Origin: Planctomycetota bacterium
GTDB lineage: Bacteria > Planctomycetota > Phycisphaerae > UBA1845
DNA: 64,000 nucleotides
Direction of reading: 5' to 3'
Assembly: GCA_016208685.1 (NCBI GenBank)
Contig: JACQXM010000036.1
Span: 62,001 to 126,000, forward strand
In this document: in pieces, positions 53,332 to 61,711 of the stretch
Layout: every line of letters begins with the position of its first letter
How positions within the stretch are numbered: the first letter of the stretch is position 1
The notes under the pieces: generated by a model
Seen by the model: the letters and a program-made list of their open reading frames with translations, nothing else
Database searches by the model: none
Told to the model about the DNA's origin: nothing
Translations under genes and position numbers: made by a program

Positions 53332-53339
53332 ACTAGAAT

Positions 53340-53891
53340 ATGAAGGAGCTGACCCAGGCCGAACTGCTGCTGCTGGGGCTGGTCGCCGAGATGCCCCGCC
53401 ACGGCTACCAGCTCGACCAGGTGATCCAGCAGCGCGGCATGCGTGAATGGACGCAGATCGGCTTTTCCTCCATCTACTTCGTGCTGGGCAGGCTTCAGAA
53501 GCTGGGCTTGGTCGGGGCGAAGCGGCCGGGGGGAGCGAGCGCCGGTGCGAAGTCCCGGAAGATCTATTCCATTACGTCGGCCGGGCGGCGGGAACTTGCG
53601 GCACAGACGATCGCCGCGCTGCGTGAGGTGCGGCCGGTTCACTCCTCGGTTCTGCTGGGGATGATCAACTGGCCGGTACTCGGGCGCGGGCAGGCGCTTA
53701 CGGCCCTGGAGACGCGGCGTTCCGCCATCGCGGCGGAGCGGGCGCGGCTCAGTGCCATTCAGATCGAGCAGCAGCCGCTGCCGGATTACGTGGAAGCGTT
53801 GTTTGAGTACTCGCTCGGCCAGTTGCGCGCCGAGGCGGAGTGGGTCTCGCGCACACTCGACTACATGGCCACCAAGCCTTGGCTCGAATGA
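53340..53891 (+). CDS. PadR-family transcriptional regulator
   Basis: A 183-residue winged-helix repressor. ELLLLGLVAEMPRHGYQLDQVI, then SSIYFVLGRLQKLGLVG and RKIYSITSAGRREL, are the PadR DNA-binding domain; the C-terminal 90 residues form the dimerisation helices of the Vir-type (AINWPVL-like segment MINWPVLGRGQ). It probably controls itself and the GyrI-like gene with which its stop overlaps. Inducer unknown; PadR proteins often answer to phenolics or drugs. Confidence 0.9.
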   Translation: MKELTQAELLLLGLVAEMPRHGYQLDQVIQQRGMREWTQIGFSSIYFVLGRLQKLGLVGAKRPGGASAGAKSRKIYSITSAGRRELAAQTIAALREVRPVHSSVLLGMINWPVLGRGQALTALETRRSAIAAERARLSAIQIEQQPLPDYVEALFEYSLGQLRAEAEWVSRTLDYMATKPWLE

Positions 53892-53902
53892 AGGAGATGG
53901 CG

Positions 53903-54520
53903 ATGAAAGATGCGGACATGAAGGCCAGACTCAAGGAGCTGTACCTGCCGCCGGCGACGGAGTTCGTGCTGGTGGACGTGCCGGAGATGCGCTACCTGAT
54001 GGTCGACGGACGGGGGGCCGCGGACCGCACGGCGCTGGACCATGCCGTCAAGTGGCTGTTCACGGTCATCCACCCCATCAAGCGCGTCGCGCGGGAGCGC
54101 ATGGGGAAGAACTTCGTGGAGCCGCCGCTGGAAGGCCTGTGGTGGGCGGACGACGTGCAGGACTTCATCTGCGGGAACCGGGACAAGCTCAAGTGGCGGA
54201 TGATGATCGTTTACGAGCCGGACTGGCTGACGGAGGAGATGTTCGAGGACGGCGTGGCGGCGGCTAAGACACGGCTGGGCGAGCCGCCCGATGGGCTGCG
54301 GATCGAAAGCTACCACGAAGGGCTGAGCGCGCAGATCATGCACGTCGGCCCGCCCAGCGAGGAGGGGCCCACCGTCGCCCGGCTGCACCAGGAGTTCCTG
54401 CCTGCCAACGGGCTACTCCCGCACGGGCACCACCATGAGATCTACCTGACCGACCCCAACCGCACGGAGCCGGAGAAGATGAGAACAGTATTGCGCCAGC
54501 CGGTGCGGCGAAGCGGGTGA
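53903..54520 (+). CDS. GyrI-like small-molecule-binding domain protein
   Basis: A 205-residue SOUL/GyrI-type (BmrR C-terminal-like) protein. It contains VDVPEMRYLMVDGRG, DHAVKWLFTVIHPIKRVARERMGKNF, EGLWWADD and the paired C-terminal half AQIMHVGPPSEEGPTVARLH, ending HHEIYLTDPNRTEPEKMRTVLRQPV. This single-domain class with the EGLWWAD motif is often encoded next to PadR or AraC regulators and has been linked to ligand or drug sequestration or hydrolysis. The start ATG 53903 is preferred because AAGGAG lies six bases upstream; ATG 53888 overlaps the padR stop. Confidence 0.85.
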   Translation: MKDADMKARLKELYLPPATEFVLVDVPEMRYLMVDGRGAADRTALDHAVKWLFTVIHPIKRVARERMGKNFVEPPLEGLWWADDVQDFICGNRDKLKWRMMIVYEPDWLTEEMFEDGVAAAKTRLGEPPDGLRIESYHEGLSAQIMHVGPPSEEGPTVARLHQEFLPANGLLPHGHHHEIYLTDPNRTEPEKMRTVLRQPVRRSG

Positions 54521-54820
54521 GTGGACGCGCGACAGGGAACACGGCCTACAACGATCCGTCGGTGCGCACCGCGACAGGAATTCCGCGCCTGGGGCGATGG
54601 GGCCGGAAACAGCAGGTCGCTCGCCTTCGGCAATAGGGCGGGGCGAATCCTGCCGAACTCGATCTGAACGGAATCCAGGTGGTTGACGCCGTTGGACGGA
54701 TCGGGATCGACCACGGGGCTGAGCATATGCCCGGCTTGGCCGCGTTGCGTTGGTCGAATAGGATCACTCGCGTTGCGCGCCAAGCGCAATGTTAGGTTCC
54801 GGCTCTGCGGAGGATAGCGC
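54521..54820. other. Intergenic region before the restriction-modification genes
   Basis: About 300 bases with no intact gene. A minus-strand frame gives a moderately protein-like stretch (VVDPDPSNGVNHLDSVQIEF) without start or family, perhaps a gene remnant. It marks the change to lower-GC sequence. Confidence 0.35.
54809..54814 (+). promoter_or_regulatory. Shine-Dalgarno of the methyltransferase gene
   Basis: GGAGGA six bases before the GTG start codon, which settles the start of the methyltransferase. Confidence 0.6.
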
Positions 54821-56119
54821 GTGCTGCTCAAGGGCGCCCAGCTGAACTTGTTTCCCGAACTTGATGCGGCGCCTCAGGTGCGCGATGCGGGCTCATCTAC
54901 TTTCATTGACAACATGCGCCTCCCGGTGCACCGCTGGCTCCGATTCAGCGCAGGCTTCTCCGGGGCATGGGCGCAACACATGATCGAGAGCGCTAGAACC
55001 AGGGGTGTCACGCGGGTCGTTGACCCGTTTACCGGATCAGGCACGACCCTGATAGCCGCTGAGAACGCAGGTGTGGATTGCTACGGGGTCGAGGCCCACC
55101 CGTTCGTCTACAAAGTGGCGCGGGCTAAGCTGGCTCGCCGCTCGAACAGCGATGCCTTTCGCGAAGTCTGCAGGATGATCCGCGCGAGCGCGGGTCGGCG
55201 CACGCCCGAACTCGATAACTACCCGAAACTCATCCGCGAGTGCTACACCGATGAATCGCTGGGCGAACTGGACTGCCTCCGCGCGGCGATCCAAGCGATT
55301 GACGATGGCTCGGAACCTGCTCAGCTGGCTTGGCTGACGCTGGTGGGGATCCTACGGCGTTGTTCGTGCGTCGGAACTGCTCAATGGCAGTACGTGCTCC
55401 CCAAGAAGTCCAAGAAGTCGCCCGTGCGGCCGTACTGCGCATTCGATGACCTCAGTCGCACGATCCTCGTCGACATGGTCGCTTCGTCCGATGTCGTCGG
55501 CCCCGCAGCCAATCTGCTTCTGGCCGATGCCCGCGACTGCACGGGTGTGCCGGACGGTTTCGCCACTCTCGTCGTGACGTCGCCGCCGTACCCAAACAAC
55601 TATGACTACGCGGATGCAACGAGGTTGGAAATGTGCTTTTTTCAGGAAATCCGCGGATGGGGCGATCTTCAATCAACCGTCCGCCGCCATCTTGTTCGCT
55701 CTTGTACGCAGCATGTCCCGGAACGGGCCGTCGATCTTCACTCGGTGCTATCCGATCCGATCCTGGAGCCAATCCGAGCCGATTTGACGCCAGTCTGCGA
55801 AGAACTGGGCAGGGTCCGGCTTTCAAGAGGAGGCAAAAAAACCTACCACCTCATGGTCGCGTGCTACTTCTACGACTTAGCCCGCGTGTGGGCCGCACTT
55901 CGGCGAGTCTGCGATAGTCCCAGTCAGGTCTGCTTCGTGGTTGGTGATTCCGCGCCCTACGGCGTTTACGTGCCAGTCATTGACTGGCTCGGGCGGTTGG
56001 CTGTTGCGTCCGGCTTCGACTCCTACAGGTTCGAACGTACGCGTGATCGAAACGTCAAGTGGAAGAATCGCAAGCACCGCGTTCCGCTTTGCGAGGGGCG
56101 ACTGTGGGTCGAGGGTTGA
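54821..56119 (+). CDS. Site-specific DNA methyltransferase (TSPPY type)
   Basis: A 432-residue SAM-dependent DNA amino-methyltransferase. Motif I is VVDPFTGSGTTLIAAENAG (about residues 66-84) and the catalytic motif IV is TSPPYPNNYDYADATRLE (about 246-263), so the order is the circularly permuted beta/gamma-like N4-cytosine or N6-adenine class; TSPPY is most common in N4-cytosine enzymes. A target-recognition region probably lies between (about 95-240) and in the C-terminal third. Base composition is visibly lower in GC than the neighbours, suggesting acquisition. The partner gene follows by 10 bases. Confidence 0.88.
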   Translation: MLLKGAQLNLFPELDAAPQVRDAGSSTFIDNMRLPVHRWLRFSAGFSGAWAQHMIESARTRGVTRVVDPFTGSGTTLIAAENAGVDCYGVEAHPFVYKVARAKLARRSNSDAFREVCRMIRASAGRRTPELDNYPKLIRECYTDESLGELDCLRAAIQAIDDGSEPAQLAWLTLVGILRRCSCVGTAQWQYVLPKKSKKSPVRPYCAFDDLSRTILVDMVASSDVVGPAANLLLADARDCTGVPDGFATLVVTSPPYPNNYDYADATRLEMCFFQEIRGWGDLQSTVRRHLVRSCTQHVPERAVDLHSVLSDPILEPIRADLTPVCEELGRVRLSRGGKKTYHLMVACYFYDLARVWAALRRVCDSPSQVCFVVGDSAPYGVYVPVIDWLGRLAVASGFDSYRFERTRDRNVKWKNRKHRVPLCEGRLWVEG

Positions 56120-56129
56120 AAGGCGCCAG

Positions 56130-56993
56130 ATGGCTCAATCACCTTCGCATCGCTTGGGACAGATCATCGGCGAGACGCTCGAATCTACGATCCGGCCGAT
56201 CCTGGAAGCTGTCGCCAAGAGGCACAGGCTGTACCTGGATTGCAAGAGCCCTCGCAAAGCGCGCGGCGGCAAACGCAAGGTCGTTTGGATAGATGGGAAG
56301 GGGAACACGCACGAACTGGACTATGTCATCGAGGCGGGCGGGAGCGATAAGACAACCGGTTTGCCCAAAGCGTTCATCGAAATTGCGTGGCGCCGGTACA
56401 CAAAGCACTCCCGTAACAAGGCGCAGGAAATCCAGGGCGCGATTGTCCCGCTCGCCGAGCGCTACGCCGATGCGCGCCCCTTCCTCGGTGTCATCTTGGC
56501 AGGCGTCTTCACTGAGGGTTCGCTCAACCAGCTCCGCTCGCACGGCTTCCAGGTCATCTACTTCCCGTACGGGAGCGTAGTTTCTGCCTTCGCCGAGGTC
56601 GGAATCGATGCCGCATTCGACGAGGACACTCCTGATTCGCATCTGAAGCGCAAGGTCGGGCAGTACAAGAAGTTGGTGTTGGCCCAGCGAGAGCGCATCG
56701 CCGCGTACTTACGTGACCGCCACAAGGCTGAACTGGACGCTTTCAGTGCAGCGCTGCATAGGACGCTGACCCGGAGTATCTGCACGGTCTACGTTCTTGC
56801 CCTTCATGGCGGCGTCCGGACACTCACCACCGTGGCGGACGCGATTGCTTTCATTGAGGCGTTCGACGAGATCACGCCACGTGGCCCGTTTTCTCGCTAT
56901 GAGGTCGGCGTACGCTACAGCAACGGTGATGAAGTTCGTGGGCAGTTCAACGACAAGGCAGCCGCGATTGCATTTCTGCGGTCGGTTCGGTAG
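56130..56993 (+). CDS. Probable restriction endonuclease partner
   Basis: A 287-residue protein beginning MAQSPSHRLGQIIGETLE. The segment ELDYVIEAGGSDKTTGLPKA, continuing FIEIAWRRYTKHSRNKAQEI, fits a PD-(D/E)xK-like core (aspartate in ELDYV, then E-x-A-W-R...K). FLGVILAGVFTEGSLNQL and HGFQVIYFPYGSVVSAFAEVG follow. I recall this family as uncharacterised proteins beside TSPPY methylases, so a type II restriction enzyme is the natural reading, but recognition site and activity are unknown. It shares the lower GC content of the methylase. The upstream open frame overlapping the methylase end is spurious. Confidence 0.75.
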   Translation: MAQSPSHRLGQIIGETLESTIRPILEAVAKRHRLYLDCKSPRKARGGKRKVVWIDGKGNTHELDYVIEAGGSDKTTGLPKAFIEIAWRRYTKHSRNKAQEIQGAIVPLAERYADARPFLGVILAGVFTEGSLNQLRSHGFQVIYFPYGSVVSAFAEVGIDAAFDEDTPDSHLKRKVGQYKKLVLAQRERIAAYLRDRHKAELDAFSAALHRTLTRSICTVYVLALHGGVRTLTTVADAIAFIEAFDEITPRGPFSRYEVGVRYSNGDEVRGQFNDKAAAIAFLRSVR

Positions 56994-57182
56994 CCGCCAG
57001 AAGAGACGGCGAAGGCACGGCTGGGCGAGCGGGCTCAACGGAGTGAGGATGCATGTAGCGCGGCGGCCCCGCCGGCAACCCAAGAACGGGGGCCGCGGCC
57101 CCCCCAACCACCAGGCGGCGCGGCCTTCGGACGTGACGTATGCGAAGGGCGTGTCCATCCACCGCCGCCCCGACGGGACGGT

Positions 57183-57720
57183 TCATCGACGATTCTGGAA
57201 CTCCGTAAACCAATTCTCGATGACGCCGATCGCCTGCGCGCCGTCGGTGTCCGCGGATCTGATGAACACCATGCTTTTGCCGTCCGCCGTGAGGTTGAAC
57301 CCGATGTAGGGATCGACGCCGAGTTTGGAACCGTCTAGCACGGCGCGGGGCGGCGTGAGCATCACCCGCGGCTCCGTCGTCAGTTCGACCTCGTAGACGG
57401 TGATGTCCGGCCCCACGAAGTACAGCCGCTTACCGTCCGGCGACCAGGCCGCGAACACGCCTTCCGCCGTGGAAACCTGCCACTTGCTCTGCCCATCGGG
57501 AAGCCGTGTAAGATACACCTTCGGAGCGCCGGATTCATCCGAAGTGTACGCCAGCCACAGCCCGTCCGGCGACAGCGCGGGTTGGTCCTCCGAGTGTGCT
57601 CCCTGAAGCAGCGCGGTCGGCTCGGCGGTCCCGGAAAGCGATGCTACATAGATGTCCCGACCCGTCTTCTCCACGGTGCGGACCTGGGCAACGGACTTCC
57701 ACTCCCGGTCCTGGGAAGGG
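57183..57720 (-). pseudogene. TolB-like beta-propeller C-terminal remnant
   Basis: The last 170 residues of a WD40/TolB-type propeller: DIYVASLSGTAEPTALLQGA, PALSPDGLWLAYTSDESGAPKVYL, AAWSPDGKRLYFVGPD and the terminal VIENWFTEFQ. In many bacteria exactly this end closes serine/threonine kinases with a TolB domain. Upstream of about 57720 the homology stops and there is no start codon context, so the 5' part, including any kinase domain, is lost. The lost boundary is next to the CHAT-STAND gene. Confidence 0.75.
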
Positions 57721-57891
57721 TATGCCCATCGGGAACAGCCGATCGGGCCCAGCGCCGCCACACGACGCCCCATGCGGTTCACCGGCGCAGCAAGCGCATA
57801 CAGCGATCCGATACCCTCCCGGCAATCATTGTGGCTATTGCTTGACAAAGCCGATGGCGCGGCCAACATACGTCCTGCGAGGCCCATTGCC

Positions 57892-60800
57892 GTGTATCAG
57901 GCTCCGGACTACAAGGACGTTCCGATCCTCCTCGTCGACGCAGTCGGCTTTTCGCAGCTCGAGACCGTCGAGCGAAAGCGGGCGTTGCTCGCGTCATTGC
58001 AGGACATTCTGCGCGCCGCGGCGAAGTTCTTCATGCCGTACGGCGATCCGTGGCAGAAGTGGCGACGTCACGGCACCGGCGACGGCTACTACTTCATCTT
58101 TGACGGCAGCTTGGGCCCGCAAGTGGCCCTGAAATACGCGCTGGACATTAAGACCCGCTGCTCTGAGTTCAATCGCGAAAGTGGCCGCGACATTGGCCTC
58201 CGCCTGCGCCAGTCCCTCGCCTTCGGCGACGTTGAACTGGTGGACGACCAGTTGCTCAGCGAAGCGTTCATCGAGGCCGAACGTTTCATCAGCAACGCCG
58301 CCTTCAAGCGGCATGCCGACCAAGCCGAGGACCCGGCGCCGGTAGTGGCCACTGAGCTCTTCCACTTCCAGTACGGTCGGGACCGTAAGCAAGAGCCAAA
58401 ACCGTTCGAACAACTCGAGGCGCTTACCTGGCGGCCGATCGCGTTCGCGGACAAGCACGGCAAGGCGTACCGCGGTTATTACCTGGGGGACGACTGGCGC
58501 GGCGAAGAGCCTGAAGCGCCGGCCGCCGCGCCCCCGGTCGAGCCCGCGTTTCGCATTCTCATTCTCGTGGCCCATAGCTCCGCCGGGCCATTACCGGAGG
58601 CGATCGATCTTCTCAATTGCGCGGTTGCCGATCTGAAGACCGCCGGGGTTTCGCTGGAGGTGCGTCTGAACCTCGCTTCGGTCAACGCGCTGCGACTCGA
58701 GGCGCAGGAGGGGTGCGACCTACTGATCTACTTCGGGCATGGAAACGACGTGGGGCAGTTGTTCTTCCTGGACGGCCCGGTGGACTACGCCGCGCTCTCG
58801 CCCCGCATCGGATTACAGAAGTTCTGGGAGGAATTGCCCGCCTGCCTTATCTTCGCTTGCCACGGGAAGAGTTTCGCGGAAGCGTTGCCGTGCCCCTGGA
58901 TTGCGTTCGGCGACACCATCCTGCGCGAGGCCCCCAAGGGCTTTCTGCATGCCTTCGCCGCGGCACTGAAGACCATGACCATCGACCAGGCGGTCAAGAA
59001 GGCCGCGGCGCATTGCCAACTGACGATGCAATCCAGCTTTGCCGCGGCGATCTGCCAATCTGCTTCCGCATTTCCGACGCGGCGCCTCCCGGCGGGCGAA
59101 GCTCGAGTGATTCAGCAGTCGCCGGCGACCTCAGGACGCTACGAGGTTGACTACGGGAACATCGAGCACGACGGAGCGGTATACCCGGAGCACGATCCGT
59201 TCGTGGGACGGGCCGCCGAGCTGGCTGAACTGGCGCGACTTCCTGACCCCGGCACGGAAGTTCCGGTCGTGCAGCGCTTCTGGGTGCACGGCGGCGCCGG
59301 GCTGGGCAAAAGCGCGCTGCTGCGGCAGCACGCGGTGTTCGTACGCGACACGGCTTTCCGGCCGGAGACCGAGCCGGTATGGCTGCTACACGCCTACTGT
59401 CAGAACTGCGTACTGCCGGGCGACGTGGAGAAGCTCCTCTGCGCCAAGGCCGCACGGTTGTACGGACTAACTCCTGCGCCGAGTGACCTGCGCGGCCTTA
59501 TGCGGGCTCTGCGACAAAGGCATGGCGCGCACGTCTGGCTTCTGGATGACCTCACGTACCTGCGCGATCCAAAGGGCGATCCGGAACAAGCCTATCGTCT
59601 GACGGGAGTACTCGCTGACCTGGCACGAGAGAACGGCGTTTTCATCCAGCTTTTGTTCAGCGCTCGTTTCGGTCCGCCCCAGGGCTGGCGGGCGATCGAG
59701 CTTACCCCGCTTAGTGACGCTGAGTCGCTGGAGCTGGGGGCACGGATCTGCCGGGAGGCGAAGCACGAGTTTACGCCCGCTGAGCAACTAGCGGCGCGGG
59801 AATTGCTCGCCCGGTGCGGACGATCCACGGCGCATTACAAACGTGCACTGCTCCTGGCCATGTTACGGATGACTACCATCGCGGAATACGCCGAGCAACT
59901 GGACGACCCCGGGTCGCTGGAGAACCTCAACGAGGACGAGTTCAGCGATCGGATGTTGCGGGGCGAGATCGCAGGCCTCGTTGACCTGGAGGCGCGGGAT
60001 GGTTTCGCCTACTCCGAGTTCTTTGGCCTCTACGAGCCGCTCATACTTCGCGTGGGCGATTTTTCCGAGTGCGAACTTCTCGAGTGGCTCGGGGAGCGGC
60101 TCTGCCCGGGACCTTCGACGATCGCGCGGGGCACGCGGCTTCGCAATGGGCTGACGCAGCTTACGCGTTTCGGATACCTCGCCGTCCGCAAGGACGATCG
60201 AGAGTTGCGCTTTTACATGCCCCCCAACCAGCGCCTGGCGTTTCGACGCATGGCCGCGTCGGCCCCGGACTTGCCGGCGGAGGTCCCATTCCGGGCGCCG
60301 AAGGCGCGGCTCTCGGCGGCTCTGGAGCGGCTCGCGAAGGGATCGCGGGACGCAATCACCGAGGTCCTGCAGCTTGAACGAGACTACTCCGGGCACATCC
60401 ACATCCCGGACGCCGCGGAAGCCGTGGTCGTGGGGATGCTCGTCCGAGCCGAATTGGCAGGCGCGTTAGCCGGGCTACACTTGGGACTCGCCGTCTACGA
60501 CGACGTCGTGCGGCGCTTCGGGGACCGGCCGGAAAGCGGCATCGCGGAGCTGGTGGCCAAGGGGCTGGTCAAGAAGGGAGCCGCGCTGGGGGCGCTGGAT
60601 CGGTTCGAGGAGGAGTTGGGGGTCTACGACGAGGTGGTGCGTCGCTTCGAGGACCGTCCCGAGAGCGGCATCGCGGGGACGGTGGCCGTGGCGCTGTTCA
60701 ACAAAGGGGTCAGGCTGGAGGCGCCGCTGGATCGGTTCGACGAGGCGTTGGGGGTCTACGACGAGGTAGTGCGTCGCTTCGGGGACCGTCCTGAGAGCGG

Positions 60801-61368
60801 CATCGCGGAGAGGGTGGCTAAGGCGCTGTTCAACAAGGGGGTCAGGCTGGGGGCGCTGGATCGGTTCGAGGAGGCGCTGGGGGTCTACGACGAGGTAGTG
60901 CGTCGGTTCGGGGACCGGCCGGAAAGCGGCATCGCGGAGCTGGTGGCCATGGCGCTGTTCAACAAGGGGGTCAGGCTGGGAGCGCTGGTTCGGTTCGAGG
61001 AGGAGCTGGGAGTCTACGACGACGTGGTGCGGCGCTTCGGGGACCGGCCGGAAAGCGGCATTGCGGAGCAGGTGGCCAAGGCGTTGTTCAACAAGGGGGG
61101 CAGGCTGGTGGCGCTGGATCGGTCCGAGGAGGCGCTGGGAGTCTACGACGACGTGGTGCGACGCTTCGGGGACCGGCCGGAGAGCGGCATCGCGGAGCGG
61201 GTGGCCAAGGCGATGTGCGGGCGGGTCTTAGCGCTAGTGGGCGCGGGCAAACGCCCGGAAGCAGAAACGGCCCTCACGGAAGCCGAGCGGTTCATCGCCG
61301 GGCGTCCGGAACCCGCGATCCGGGAACTCTTCGCTCAATTCCAGTCCGCACTTCGACAGGCTGAATGA
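57892..61368 (+). CDS. Nucleotide-cyclase-like / CHAT protease / STAND NTPase / TPR fusion
   Basis: A 1158-residue soluble protein (start GTG; ATG 57772 would add 40 residues that overlap the TolB remnant). Residues 9-165 resemble a class III nucleotide cyclase: ILLVDAVGFSQL (metal Asp 16) and HGTGDGYYFIFDG (metal Asp 64), with EAERF (Arg 131) where cyclases have N-x-A-x-R. Residues 219-400 are a CHAT caspase-like protease: YFGHGND (His 283) and IFACHGKSF (Cys 323). Residues 435-660 are a STAND NTPase: FVGR, GGAGLGKS, Walker B VWLLDD. About 680-800 looks winged-helix-like, and about 845-1140 holds six 43-residue TPR-like repeats. The plan is that of an NLR-like sensor: repeats sense, STAND switches, CHAT cuts. 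The adenine-selecting lysine position is His 60 and the transition-state Asn is absent, so cyclase activity or product may be unusual. Confidence 0.85.
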   Translation: MYQAPDYKDVPILLVDAVGFSQLETVERKRALLASLQDILRAAAKFFMPYGDPWQKWRRHGTGDGYYFIFDGSLGPQVALKYALDIKTRCSEFNRESGRDIGLRLRQSLAFGDVELVDDQLLSEAFIEAERFISNAAFKRHADQAEDPAPVVATELFHFQYGRDRKQEPKPFEQLEALTWRPIAFADKHGKAYRGYYLGDDWRGEEPEAPAAAPPVEPAFRILILVAHSSAGPLPEAIDLLNCAVADLKTAGVSLEVRLNLASVNALRLEAQEGCDLLIYFGHGNDVGQLFFLDGPVDYAALSPRIGLQKFWEELPACLIFACHGKSFAEALPCPWIAFGDTILREAPKGFLHAFAAALKTMTIDQAVKKAAAHCQLTMQSSFAAAICQSASAFPTRRLPAGEARVIQQSPATSGRYEVDYGNIEHDGAVYPEHDPFVGRAAELAELARLPDPGTEVPVVQRFWVHGGAGLGKSALLRQHAVFVRDTAFRPETEPVWLLHAYCQNCVLPGDVEKLLCAKAARLYGLTPAPSDLRGLMRALRQRHGAHVWLLDDLTYLRDPKGDPEQAYRLTGVLADLARENGVFIQLLFSARFGPPQGWRAIELTPLSDAESLELGARICREAKHEFTPAEQLAARELLARCGRSTAHYKRALLLAMLRMTTIAEYAEQLDDPGSLENLNEDEFSDRMLRGEIAGLVDLEARDGFAYSEFFGLYEPLILRVGDFSECELLEWLGERLCPGPSTIARGTRLRNGLTQLTRFGYLAVRKDDRELRFYMPPNQRLAFRRMAASAPDLPAEVPFRAPKARLSAALERLAKGSRDAITEVLQLERDYSGHIHIPDAAEAVVVGMLVRAELAGALAGLHLGLAVYDDVVRRFGDRPESGIAELVAKGLVKKGAALGALDRFEEELGVYDEVVRRFEDRPESGIAGTVAVALFNKGVRLEAPLDRFDEALGVYDEVVRRFGDRPESGIAERVAKALFNKGVRLGALDRFEEALGVYDEVVRRFGDRPESGIAELVAMALFNKGVRLGALVRFEEELGVYDDVVRRFGDRPESGIAEQVAKALFNKGGRLVALDRSEEALGVYDDVVRRFGDRPESGIAERVAKAMCGRVLALVGAGKRPEAETALTEAERFIAGRPEPAIRELFAQFQSALRQAE
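60478..61245 (+). repeat. Six tandem 129-bp TPR-like coding repeats
   Basis: Units beginning GTCTACGAC at 60493, 60622, 60754, 60883, 61012 and 61141, period 129 bp (one interval 132). Each encodes VYD-E/D-VVRRFGDRPESGIAE and a following helix VAKALFNKGVRLGALDRFEE. Near-identity at DNA level indicates recent duplication or gene conversion. Confidence 0.9.
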
Positions 61369-61705
61369 CGCACTGCGACTCCATGTCACGGCCCGATCGG
61401 GTACTCTCGCCCAGCACGTCGGTGATGTGCCGTAGACCTTCGCAACCAATCGGACGTTCGGCGCCGCGCCCACCGGGCCGCCGGCCGGCCGATCCTGGGC
61501 CGCGACCTCGTGCGCGAGGAGCGTCAACTCACCGGTAATCCCACAGAGGCCAAGCCGGCGCGGGCAGTCGTTCGTATTCACCTCGGGAAGGCATCCATCC
61601 TTCCCACGGCGCGGGCGGCCGATGCCCCCGTCTGGCTCCTGTCGCTCCTGGCCGGAATAATTCTCGGAACTGACAGGAGATGGGTCCGGCGGGCGTCTGT
61701 ATAGG
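61369..61705. other. Intergenic region between the CHAT-STAND gene and the sigma factor
   Basis: About 340 bases without a supported gene. An ECF-type promoter would be expected near its right end (ECF operons usually autoregulate); GGAATAATTC near 61652 (with AAC further on) is suggestive but not convincing. Confidence 0.35.
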
Positions 61706-61711
61706 GTGAGC

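Larger units (their letters stand above)
52761..53339. other. Gene-free region with a mobile element and promoter
   Basis: About 580 bases between the truncated ATPase and padR. Contains a diverged copy of the 102-bp element (listed), a tRNA-D-arm-like string near 52885-52911 on the minus strand without the rest of a tRNA, and the padR promoter at the right edge. Confidence 0.5.

Noticed and set aside
57535-57845. Using ATG 57652 or 57772 as start of the CHAT-STAND gene
   Set aside because: The first 80 codons overlap the recognisable TolB fragment on the other strand and lack cyclase-like sequence; GTG 57892 fits the domain start better.
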